Shown piece by piece: positions 51,108-58,911 of a stretch of 64,000 nucleotides of DNA (within the stretch, counting starts at the first letter, position 1; every line of letters starts with the position of its first letter). The position numbers and the translations under genes were made by a program. The stretch lies in contig NZ_LBMJ01000001.1 in NCBI RefSeq assembly GCF_001413925.1, forward strand, positions 1,962,001 through 2,026,000, read 5' to 3'. This DNA is from Nonlabens sp. YIK11 (GTDB taxonomy: Bacteria; Bacteroidota; Bacteroidia; Flavobacteriales; Flavobacteriaceae). Below the pieces are notes generated by a model, which saw only the letters and a list, made by a program, of their open reading frames with translations, was not told the DNA's origin and searched no databases.

Positions 51108-52163
51108 TCAAATCAGTTCCTTTATACGATCAAAGGTTTTGTAAGCAGAATTTATAGCACCTTCCATATAACCCGGAAGCACAGCACTGGTTTCAGAACC
51201 AGCCATGATCAAGCTATTGTTGTTAAAACTGGACCTTAAAATAGGGTGCCCGTTATGCTGGTGCGGTGGCAGATTCATGGTCCCTGCAGTAGCGGTAAAG
51301 GGCTCTTCATTCCAGGCACATTCCTCATAGGAAACGTGATCCATGACAGGTTTCCCTAAAAAGGAACTTAACTGCTCCAATACTTGATCCTTGCGTGTCA
51401 CTTTATCCATGGCGCTCACTTGCGGATTTAAGAATCCCATGATGGCAAAGCGGTCGCCGGTATGATTTGAATAATCATATACCTCGCTTGCCGCTGAAAA
51501 GCTGCTAAACGTAGTTACAGGAATGTTGAGTTCTTTCCAAAAAGCGGTTTTAAAACCCAAACCAAACTTGATGCTGCCTTGCATCCAGGTATGTGTATTT
51601 CTGGCTATTTCTAGATAGTCATCGGGAAGTTCTGGATCATAGGTCAACTCGCAAGCCAGTGCTGGCGGCAATGTGTTGATGACCATGTCTGCGTCATAAA
51701 ACCCGTTAGTGGTCTGGATGGTGTATTTGGAATAGCGATAGGCGATGTTGATTACTTGAGAATCTAATTTGATTTTATCCGGGTTTATTTGGGATGCTAG
51801 CGAAAGAATCAAATTGGTAGTGCCACCATGAATTCGATAACTGGTCTGTTGCTGAGCTGGAATTTCAATTTGTTGAAAAGCCTGGTTAGGTCTGGGCTGA
51901 TACCACACTTTATTACCCATTGCTTGAGGGAATGTGGGAAGTTCAAGTTCTTTCAAAAGCCCTTTCAATTGCGGGTTGTAATCCCAAAACCATGCGGCGC
52001 CTAGATCTACCGGTATGTGGTTACCAGACATTTTTGTAAAAATACGGCCACCTAATCGTGGTCTTGCCTCCAGAACGTGGTAATCAATTCCAGCTTTATT
52101 GAGGAGATAAGCCAGTGTCAAGCCTGTAAGACCACCACCGATTATAGATACTTTTGAATGCAT
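51108..52163 (-). CDS. Flavin-dependent amine oxidase-like protein
   Basis: 351 residues from ATG 52,161-52,163; an upstream TTG at 52,196 would place the N-terminus inside the terminator of the previous gene and is less likely. The N-terminal FAD fold reads VSIIGGGLTGLTLAYLLNKA, then HVLEARPRLGGRIFTKMSG. The C-terminal FAD signature is NNNSLIMAGSETSAVLPGYM. The family oxidises amines or related substrates; the actual substrate is unknown. There is no signal peptide. The start codon directly follows the T tract of a terminator hairpin (52,168-52,193). Confidence 0.88.
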   Translation of the reverse strand: MHSKVSIIGGGLTGLTLAYLLNKAGIDYHVLEARPRLGGRIFTKMSGNHIPVDLGAAWFWDYNPQLKGLLKELELPTFPQAMGNKVWYQPRPNQAFQQIEIPAQQQTSYRIHGGTTNLILSLASQINPDKIKLDSQVINIAYRYSKYTIQTTNGFYDADMVINTLPPALACELTYDPELPDDYLEIARNTHTWMQGSIKFGLGFKTAFWKELNIPVTTFSSFSAASEVYDYSNHTGDRFAIMGFLNPQVSAMDKVTRKDQVLEQLSSFLGKPVMDHVSYEECAWNEEPFTATAGTMNLPPHQHNGHPILRSSFNNNSLIMAGSETSAVLPGYMEGAINSAYKTFDRIKELI

Positions 52164-52167
52164 AAAA

Positions 52168-52193
52168 AAGCCTTTGGGAAATTCCAAAGGCTT
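52168..52193 (-). terminator. Terminator of the S41 protease gene, abutting the next start codon
   Basis: A 10-bp stem AAGCCTTTGG/CCAAAGGCTT with a 6-base loop and a T tract on the minus strand that runs directly into the ATG of the amine oxidase. The space between the two genes leaves no room for a separate promoter. Confidence 0.8.
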
Positions 52194-52215
52194 CAAAGAT
52201 ACGTTGTGATACAGC

Positions 52216-53661
52216 TTACTTTATAGGCAGCGTGGTATCTTCCTTCCACATTTCATTACCCAGTGGCTTGAAATCATTACTGTCCATAAATTCAATATTA
52301 TAAACACTTGGTGAAATATCAGTTGGTCTCCAGATGCTACCGTTGATGGATATATCGTTGAGGCACGCTCTTAACAAAGGCTCATTAGGATCACCTAAAA
52401 TGCCAAGGTTACCGAAATCCTCTCGTAAGGCAATATCTGGAGCAAGACCGTCAAAGTAATCTGTGTTGCCTATGCTGTTAAGACTTTTTAATACTAACGG
52501 CTGCATTGCATAACGATGTGAAGTATTTGCTCCAGAACGTCCAAAATCCTCGCTGTCGTACAAAGTAATGCTTGCCTGAAACTTACCTGCCGTATCATCA
52601 CCTACTTGAACCACATTGATATAAGGATCTAAGGCGTTGATTACCAATTCGCTAGCACTGGCGCTACTTGAAGTAGTAATGATGTGCACCTTATTAAGAC
52701 CTAATCGATTGAGATTGTCACCATCAAAAGTGGTGTTTCTAAAGAAATTGGTCAATTGATCTGGATTGTTGTTTTGGAGAAACTCCTGTACTTCAGGATT
52801 CCACTGTTCTCTGGAATATACATCAGTGGTAGGATTGTTAGTGATGAGACTTCCCAGTGTGATAGCGGTATTGACACTACCACCGCTATTGTATCTTAGA
52901 TCCAGAACAAGATTGGTAACACCTTGTGCTTTAAAATCTGCAAATACAGCATTAAGGTCATCGTCATATTGCCTCAAGAAACTGTTGTAAAGTAGGTAGC
53001 CTATTTTGGCATTACCTTGAGTGATGACTTTACTCACTAGAATTGGGTCTTCCTGTAGCTGTGATTTTGAAAGTGTTATTTCGTCTCCATTGGCAACAGG
53101 ATTACCTCCATTGAAGTCAGCTAGGCCTATGGTATAGGTGTTTTGAGCTATCAATGTTCTGAAATTAGTGTCGTTCAATTGAATGCCATCAATTGCATTA
53201 AAGATCTGACCACGCTCGACACCTTTGTTATCAGCATCAGAATTGGGCAACACATAACGTACATAACCAAAAACTTGACTTTGATTATCTCGATATCTAA
53301 CTAAACCGAATTCCATACCATTGTTCAAAGTGTTTCCTGAAAGTGCCTGTTCTAAGGCAACGTAATCACTCACTATGATGCTAAAACGGTCTGTGCGCTC
53401 GCGGTCAAAGATTAATGATTCAAAAAAGGATTCTGGTGAATCAAATTGGGAATGATAATTTTCCAATTCTGCTGTTGTTGCAAAACGGTCATTATCTAAT
53501 ACATCCACGTTAGATTTATAGAGGTAGAAGGTATTCATACCTCGATAGATAAAGTTCTTTACTATTCTATCGCTGGCAAATTGATCATCATTATCTTCTG
53601 CACAACTGGATAGGATTCCTATGCTGGCGATAATGATAAATAGGGATTTGAAAAGTTTCAT
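52216..53661 (-). CDS. S41-family (C-terminal-processing-like) peptidase, lipoprotein
   Basis: 481 residues from the ATG at 53,659-53,661 (MKLFKSLFIIIASIGILSSC), which gives a lipoprotein signal with lipobox ILSSC; a longer frame to 53,694 has no signal. A PDZ-like region (GYVRYVLPNSDADNKGVERG) precedes the S41 domain with VTNLVLDLRYNSGGSVNTAI and the catalytic serine in TSSSASASELVINAL. The lysine partner is probably in QVGDDTAGKFQ. It is a periplasmic or outer-membrane-bound protease. Confidence 0.9.
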   Translation of the reverse strand: MKLFKSLFIIIASIGILSSCAEDNDDQFASDRIVKNFIYRGMNTFYLYKSNVDVLDNDRFATTAELENYHSQFDSPESFFESLIFDRERTDRFSIIVSDYVALEQALSGNTLNNGMEFGLVRYRDNQSQVFGYVRYVLPNSDADNKGVERGQIFNAIDGIQLNDTNFRTLIAQNTYTIGLADFNGGNPVANGDEITLSKSQLQEDPILVSKVITQGNAKIGYLLYNSFLRQYDDDLNAVFADFKAQGVTNLVLDLRYNSGGSVNTAITLGSLITNNPTTDVYSREQWNPEVQEFLQNNNPDQLTNFFRNTTFDGDNLNRLGLNKVHIITTSSSASASELVINALDPYINVVQVGDDTAGKFQASITLYDSEDFGRSGANTSHRYAMQPLVLKSLNSIGNTDYFDGLAPDIALREDFGNLGILGDPNEPLLRACLNDISINGSIWRPTDISPSVYNIEFMDSNDFKPLGNEMWKEDTTLPIK

Positions 53662-53825
53662 AAAGGGAAAATATATAGGGCTAAAAATAATCAATGTCCT
53701 TTATAGGCATCATAAATCACTCAAGTATTGCATAAATCATGCTAAATATCGATGCTTTAGGAAAAAAATGCATGGCTTTTGTAACAACTCGATGGTAGGC
53801 TCGTCATGATAATAGAACCGCAGGA

Positions 53826-54335
53826 ATGAATCAACCAACTTTCATAGCGACCTTCAAAGAAGTACAGCAAAAAATGTATTTCCTATCCCGCAGACTGCTC
53901 ACCTCGCATGAAGAGGCTGCAGATGCCGTACAGGAAACCATGTTGAAGCTTTGGGAAAAGCGATCTGATATTAAAGACATCAATAATAAGGAAGCCTATG
54001 CGATGCAGATGGTGAAAAATTATTCGCTGGACAGATTAAAGAGTAAACAGGCCAGTCACTTAAAGATTGTACACAGCAATTATGAGTCTGCAGACCGCAA
54101 TGCTCAAGATGAATTGGAAAGAGAGTCGCAGGTAAGCATGGTGAGAAAAATGATTGCAGGTCTGCCAGAGAATTATAGAACCATACTGCATTTGCGTGAT
54201 ATCGAGCATTACGATTATGAAGCCATCGAGCGCATTATGGACATGAAGTCTACCGCGGTAAGAGTCAATTTAAGCAGGGCACGCAAGTTGCTCAAGAAAA
54301 AAATAGAAGAATCATATAAAACCGAAATAGCATGA
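53826..54335 (+). CDS. ECF-type RNA polymerase sigma factor, second
   Basis: 169 residues. Region 2: FLSRRLLTSHEEAADAVQET, then MLKLWEKRSDIKDINNKEAY. Region 4: LPENYRTILHLRDIEHYDYE followed by AIERIMDMKSTAVRVNLSRA. It is the first gene of an operon with a membrane anti-sigma-like gene (4-base overlap) and two DUF4252 genes. Confidence 0.95.
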   Translation: MNQPTFIATFKEVQQKMYFLSRRLLTSHEEAADAVQETMLKLWEKRSDIKDINNKEAYAMQMVKNYSLDRLKSKQASHLKIVHSNYESADRNAQDELERESQVSMVRKMIAGLPENYRTILHLRDIEHYDYEAIERIMDMKSTAVRVNLSRARKLLKKKIEESYKTEIA

Positions 54336-54796
54336 ACGAGCTACTGGAAAAATATTGGGAAGGCGAGACCAGCCTTCAAGAAGAGCAGGATTTAAGAGAT
54401 TATTTCAAAAGTGATCGTGTGTCTCAGGAGCACTTGGTCTACAAAGGTCTGTTTCATAGTTATGAGATGGAGAAGAGCATAGATGATGGTGGTTTTGACG
54501 CTTTCGCGAAAGTGAAATCAAAACAGCTCCACAACAAAAAATTCAATCGCAGGACCTGGACCGGCATTGCGGTAGCCGCGAGTGTTTCCCTAATGGTGGC
54601 TGTAGGTTCAGGCCTATATGATCATTCAAACGACGCTGATTTGGGAACCTATGAATCTCCAGAAGAAGCCTATGAAGCAACCGTGGCAGCCCTTGAATTA
54701 GTGTCCAGTAAATTCAACAAAGGCAAACAAAACTTGCAACCCATTACCCAAATAAATAAACAAACCGCACAGGTTTTTAATATCAACCAAGATTAA
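54332..54796 (+). CDS. Anti-sigma-like membrane protein
   Basis: 154 residues. The N-terminal ~65 residues are a short anti-sigma-type region (LEKYWEGETSLQEEQDLRDY). One membrane helix follows (TGIAVAASVSLMVAVGSGL, about residues 77-95), and then a periplasmic tail. A degenerate host palindrome at 54,499 is in frame (FDAFAKVKS). Its overlap with the ECF sigma gene and position suggest it is the cognate anti-sigma factor. Confidence 0.75.
   Translation: MNELLEKYWEGETSLQEEQDLRDYFKSDRVSQEHLVYKGLFHSYEMEKSIDDGGFDAFAKVKSKQLHNKKFNRRTWTGIAVAASVSLMVAVGSGLYDHSNDADLGTYESPEEAYEATVAALELVSSKFNKGKQNLQPITQINKQTAQVFNINQD
54499..54514. repeat. Host palindromic repeat, copy 9 (variant, inside a coding sequence)
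   Basis: CGCTTTCGCGAAAGTG, one base from consensus, in the anti-sigma-like gene. Confidence 0.8.
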
Positions 54797-54813
54797 TTTT
54801 TAAAAACAAAACG

Positions 54814-55332
54814 ATGAAAAAGATAATAACCCTAGTCCTGTTTTTTGCACTTGCAATAACAGCAAACGCCCAGAATTTTGACGAAGTGGGCAATTTAAAG
54901 CACGTGTCAGAAACCAGAGTGACCAGTGCCATGTTCAAAATGATCGCTGGAATAGACAGCACAGATCCAGAATTTGCACAATTGATGAAAACCGTTGGTA
55001 ACCTTAAAGATTTAAGGGTGTACACCACCGATGATATGAATTCTGCTCAAAAAATGAGAACATTTACAGACGGAATGATTGCCAAAAACAAGATGGAATT
55101 ATTGATGAGCAATAAGGAAGATGGTCAGAAGTTCACCTTTCATATGCGCAAGGGCAACACAGATACTAAAATACGTGAACTGGTCATGTTCATGGAAGAT
55201 GCAGATGGCAATAAAGCAGACACGGTTCTTCTAGTCATCACTGGAGACCTTGATCTTAACGAGATTGCTAGAATCACCCAAAAAATGAACATACCAGGCC
55301 AGAAGCAGATAGAAAAAGCAACGCAGAAATAA
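54814..55332 (+). CDS. DUF4252-family secreted protein
   Basis: 172 residues. The signal peptide (MKKIITLVLFFALAITANAQ) is followed by the DUF4252 body (DSTDPEFAQLMKTVGNLKDL RVYTTDD in two parts, then MELLMSNKEDGQKFTFHM). The gene is 17 bases after the anti-sigma-like gene and 25 bases before a second DUF4252 gene. Its role is unknown; proteins of this family frequently accompany ECF sigma factors in Bacteroidota. Confidence 0.88.
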   Translation: MKKIITLVLFFALAITANAQNFDEVGNLKHVSETRVTSAMFKMIAGIDSTDPEFAQLMKTVGNLKDLRVYTTDDMNSAQKMRTFTDGMIAKNKMELLMSNKEDGQKFTFHMRKGNTDTKIRELVMFMEDADGNKADTVLLVITGDLDLNEIARITQKMNIPGQKQIEKATQK

Positions 55333-55357
55333 ATAACCACCACCAAAAACTTATATC

Positions 55358-55936
55358 ATGAACAAGCTAATATTAAAAATTGTTGCCATATCACTAACAG
55401 TCATGGCGCTATTGACATCATGTAGTAACGAACAATCGCTTCAGCAATTCTATGTAGACAGTGCAGAAAAAGATGGGTTTATCACCACAAGCATTCCTAA
55501 GTCCATCATAGGAGTTGATGCTTCAAAATTTTCACCAGAGTCTCGTGAGGCTTATGAATCCATAGAAAAGGTAAACCTCATTGCTTTAGCCGCAAAAGAG
55601 GATAATAAGAATCTATTCCTTACAGAATCTGCAAAACTGGATAAGATCTTTGAGAATGAGAAATACGAGTTACTTATGTCACACAGTGATGATGGCGTTA
55701 AATTAAAAATGATGTTTGACGGTTCTCAAGATGCGATTGATGAGATTATCGTTTATGGCAGATCAGACGATATGGGATTAGGTGTCGCGAGAATTTTGGG
55801 AGATGATATGAATGTGAGCGAGATCATGTCCATGATTCAAGAAGTTGAGATTAAAGACATCAACATTCCAGGCCTAAAATCTATTATAGGTGGACTTGGT
55901 ATGCCGGTAAATAACATGAAAATAGAAACAGAATAG
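55358..55936 (+). CDS. DUF4252-family lipoprotein
   Basis: 192 residues. The lipobox is in LLTSCSNEQS. The body is the same family as the preceding gene: YELLMSHSDDGVKLKMMFDG and a C-terminal IMSMIQEVEIKDINIPGL. It is the last gene of the sigma operon and is followed by a terminator at 55,962. Confidence 0.88.
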   Translation: MNKLILKIVAISLTVMALLTSCSNEQSLQQFYVDSAEKDGFITTSIPKSIIGVDASKFSPESREAYESIEKVNLIALAAKEDNKNLFLTESAKLDKIFENEKYELLMSHSDDGVKLKMMFDGSQDAIDEIIVYGRSDDMGLGVARILGDDMNVSEIMSMIQEVEIKDINIPGLKSIIGGLGMPVNNMKIETE

Positions 55937-55961
55937 ATTATAACAGTCAAAGAATATTGGA

Positions 55962-55993
55962 AAGCCTTTTGCGGTACTCGCAAGAGGCTTTTT
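55962..55993 (+). terminator. Terminator of the second ECF sigma operon
   Basis: AAGCCTTTTGCG pairs with CGCAAGAGGCTT (one mismatch) around a 5-base loop, followed by T residues. Confidence 0.85.
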
Positions 55994-56031
55994 GTTTTAT
56001 CTCATTTTTAAATATTCCTGAGCTATAAACG

Positions 56032-56039
56032 TATATTTG
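56032..56039 (+). promoter_or_regulatory. -7 box TATATTTG of the ychF promoter
   Basis: A perfect TAnnTTTG element, 23 bases upstream of the ychF ATG. Confidence 0.65.
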
Positions 56040-56062
56040 CAGCCGCTTAAAAAAAGTCTTTT

Positions 56063-57157
56063 ATGAAAGCAGGAATCGTAGGTCTTCCTAATGTAGGTAA
56101 GTCCACCTTGTTTAATTGTTTGTCTAATGCAAAGGCGCAAAGCGCCAACTTTCCATTTTGTACCATTGAACCTAATGTAGGTGTGGTAAATGTACCAGAT
56201 CCACGATTAGAGAAGTTGGAGTCTCTTGTAAATCCAGAAAGAGTAGTACCAGCAACTGTAGAAATCGTTGACATCGCAGGACTTGTTAAAGGAGCCAGTA
56301 AAGGAGAAGGGTTAGGGAATCAGTTTTTGGGGAACATACGAGAGACAGATGCCATCATTCATGTCTTACGTTGTTTTGACAATGAAAATATAGTTCACGT
56401 CGACAACAGTGTAAATCCTATCAGGGATAAAGAAACAATCGACATAGAACTCCAATTGAAAGACTTAGAAACAGTTGACAAGAAACTGGAAAAGGTCAAA
56501 AAGGCAGCACGTACGGGTAATAAAGATGCTATTCGTGAAGATGAGGTTTTGTCCTCAATTAAAACAGCACTTGAGTCTGGAAAATCAGTTCGGACTGTTC
56601 AAATAGATGAAAAACTCAGAGCAGAATTTGTCAAGCCTTTACAGTTCATCACGGACAAGCCTGTCTTGTATTTATGCAATGTGAACGACGACGCAGCGGT
56701 TAGTGGTAATGAATATGTAGAAAAAGTAAGGGAACTTGTCAAGGATGAAAACGCTGAAGTTCTTGTACTTGCCGTGGGAACTGAAGCAGATATTACAGAG
56801 TTAGAGGATTATGAAGAGCGCAAGGAATTTCTATCTGACATGGGGTTAGATGAGCCTGGTAGTGCAAAATTGATACGTTCTGCCTATAAGTTACTTAATC
56901 AAGAAACCTATTTCACTGCAGGAGTTAAAGAAGTGAGAGCATGGACCATCAATGCCGGTTCAACTGCACCTCAAGCTGCAGGCGTTATACACACCGACTT
57001 TGAGAAAGGCTTCATACGCGCTGAGGTGATCAAATACGACACTTATGTGGAATATGGATCAGAGCAAAAAGTCAAGGAAGCTGGAAAACTTAAAGTAGAA
57101 GGAAAAGAATACATTGTGCAAGATGGTGACATCATGCATTTCTTGTTCAATGTATAA
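56063..57157 (+). CDS. ychF: Redox-regulated ATPase YchF (Obg-family)
   Basis: 364 residues, the normal length. G1 motif GLPNVGKSTLFNCLSNAKAQ, then the invariant SANFPFCTIEPNVGVVNVPD. G3 is DIAGLVKGASKGEGLGNQFL, and the G4-like position reads YLCNVND, as expected for the ATP-preferring YchF branch. The C-terminal TGS-like domain ends with IVQDGDIMHFLFNV. It binds ribosomes and acts in translation and oxidative-stress responses. Monocistronic with its own promoter; the tRNA gene follows 38 bases later. Confidence 0.97.
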   Translation: MKAGIVGLPNVGKSTLFNCLSNAKAQSANFPFCTIEPNVGVVNVPDPRLEKLESLVNPERVVPATVEIVDIAGLVKGASKGEGLGNQFLGNIRETDAIIHVLRCFDNENIVHVDNSVNPIRDKETIDIELQLKDLETVDKKLEKVKKAARTGNKDAIREDEVLSSIKTALESGKSVRTVQIDEKLRAEFVKPLQFITDKPVLYLCNVNDDAAVSGNEYVEKVRELVKDENAEVLVLAVGTEADITELEDYEERKEFLSDMGLDEPGSAKLIRSAYKLLNQETYFTAGVKEVRAWTINAGSTAPQAAGVIHTDFEKGFIRAEVIKYDTYVEYGSEQKVKEAGKLKVEGKEYIVQDGDIMHFLFNV

Positions 57158-57195
57158 TCACGCGTTATATTTGACGCTTTAAGTAGCGATCAAAT

Positions 57196-57269
57196 CGGGA
57201 TGTGGCGCAGTCTGGTAGCGTACACGGCTGGGGGCCGTGTGGTCGCAGGTTCAAATCCTGTCATCCCGA
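57196..57269 (+). tRNA. tRNA-Pro (anticodon GGG)
   Basis: The acceptor stem CGGGATG pairs with CATCCCG. The anticodon stem CACGG/CCGTG encloses loop CTGGGGG with anticodon GGG at its centre. The T-arm reads GCAGG-TTCAAAT-CCTGT. Discriminator A is at 57,269; CCA is not encoded. An integrase gene lies immediately downstream, so the 3' end of this tRNA is a probable attachment site. Confidence 0.95.
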
Positions 57270-57364
57270 CAAATGAGGCTTTCAAAGCCTATCAAATCAT
57301 AGCAAATGCTATGATTTTCAAGGTTTTAGATAAAATGGGAGTTTATCCCATTACATCGAAAACC

Positions 57365-57422
57365 AACCGATTCGGTTAGCAATTCGGTTAGCAAATTCAA
57401 AAATGAAATCTGCTAACCGAAT
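57365..57422. promoter_or_regulatory. Repeat cluster between tRNA-Pro and integrase: likely arm-type sites
   Basis: ATTCGGTTAGCA occurs twice in direct orientation (57,370-57,381 and 57,382-57,393) and once inverted as TGCTAACCGAAT (57,411-57,422). The first overlaps a palindrome AACCGATTCGGTT (57,365-57,377). Such clusters next to a tyrosine integrase are typical arm-type binding sites; this is inferred from position and repeat form. Confidence 0.6.
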
Positions 57423-57499
57423 AAGCTGTAAAACGCTGTTATTTAGATAGTTGATTTGACATTCGTCGAGAAGTATTCATAACTTTTAAGACGACAACT

Positions 57500-58793
57500 A
57501 TGAAATCACGGTTAGCCTTTAGTCTGCTGTTTTGGCGGGAAACCTCCAGAGCTAAAAATGGAATGGCTCCAATTATCGCACGCATTACTGTAAATCGAAA
57601 GCGATCAAACATCAGTTTGCAAAGAAAAGTAGAGATTGCTCGGTGGAGCAAAGCCAAATCCAGAGCCACTGGAAGTAGTCAACATTCTACAAAGATCAAC
57701 CGATTCTTAGATCAGTTTCAAATGGATATCTATGCGGCTTTTGATCAGCTCGTAAAAGAAAAGGCTCATATATGCCCACAATCCATTAAGGCTCGGTATT
57801 TAGGTCAAGACAGCCAAGAACATACGTTATTGGATCTAGTCGAGTATCACAATGGAAAAAATGACCGAATCCCTTACACACGGAACTTTAAAAAATTACT
57901 ATACTACTCATAGGTATCTCAAGCTGTTTTTGAAAAACAAAATGAATACCGACGACCTCAACTTATCACAGCTATCTTTTAAGTTTCTAATTGATTTTGA
58001 GAACTATTTGCGCAGTCACACTCCAACTGATCATCAACGGAAGATGGAAAACAATACCGTGATGAAGCATATACAGAGACTTCGCAAAATGGTCACCATG
58101 GCTTACAAAATGGAATGGCTGGCCAAAGACCCATTTGTAAAATTCAAACCTACCTATGTCCGCAATGAGCGTGAGTATCTATCAGAACTTGAGCTCCAGG
58201 GTATTATTGAAAAGCAGTTCGGTATGGAGCGATTAAATTTGGTCAAAGATCTATTCATTTTCGCTTGCTATACTGGCTTGTCCTATATTGACTTGATACA
58301 GCTAAAAATGGATAATATTAGTTTGGGTATTGATGGGAATTATTGGATCGTGACTAACCGCCAGAAAACGAATAACCGTGTGAAAATTCCTTTGTTGGAC
58401 ATTCCTCAGCAGCTAATTGATAAATATCGCGATCATCCCAAGTCTGTAAGCCATGGAACATTGTTTCCTAAGATGTCCAATCAGAAACTGAATTCTTATT
58501 TGAAAGAAATCGCAGATCTATGTGGGATCACTAAAAATTTAACATTCCACATTGCAAGGCACACATTTGCGACCACGGTAACCTTATCCAACGGTGTTCC
58601 TATTGAAACCGTTTCTAAACTTCTAGGCCACACAAAACTATCCACAACACAAATCTATGCTAGAGTCATAGAACGTAAAGTCTGCGAGGATATGATTAAG
58701 TTAAAGTTGGTATTGGCTGAAAAATCGATTAAAGACGGTAAAATGGGTATATGGATCATGGATAATATGATTGAAAAAAAAGTAAATCTCTGA
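57500..58793 (+). pseudogene. CTnDOT-like tyrosine integrase, frameshifted
   Basis: Two frames together make one integrase of about 430 residues. The first (57,500-57,913) holds the N-terminal arm-binding part and ends in the wrong phase. The second (from 57,852) continues with the core-binding and catalytic domains. They join at a run of six A (57,856-57,861); with five A the frame would read HNGKMTESLTHG without interruption. Catalytic residues in part two: HxxR in FHIARHTFATTV, H in LLGHTKLSTTQIYARV and the tyrosine Y in the same segment. The usual first Arg is Ser (YTGLSYIDL), as in CTnDOT-type integrases. It may be a dead gene, an assembly error or a slippage-controlled gene. Confidence 0.85.
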
Positions 58794-58911
58794 TCCCCAA
58801 TGATGATAAAAATATTATTTAGAATAATTACAAATAGTTTGGAAAGTACATCTCCGCTGTATAAATTCGCAGCCAAATTCAACTATCTATAATTAGTCTA
58901 AATAAAAATAA

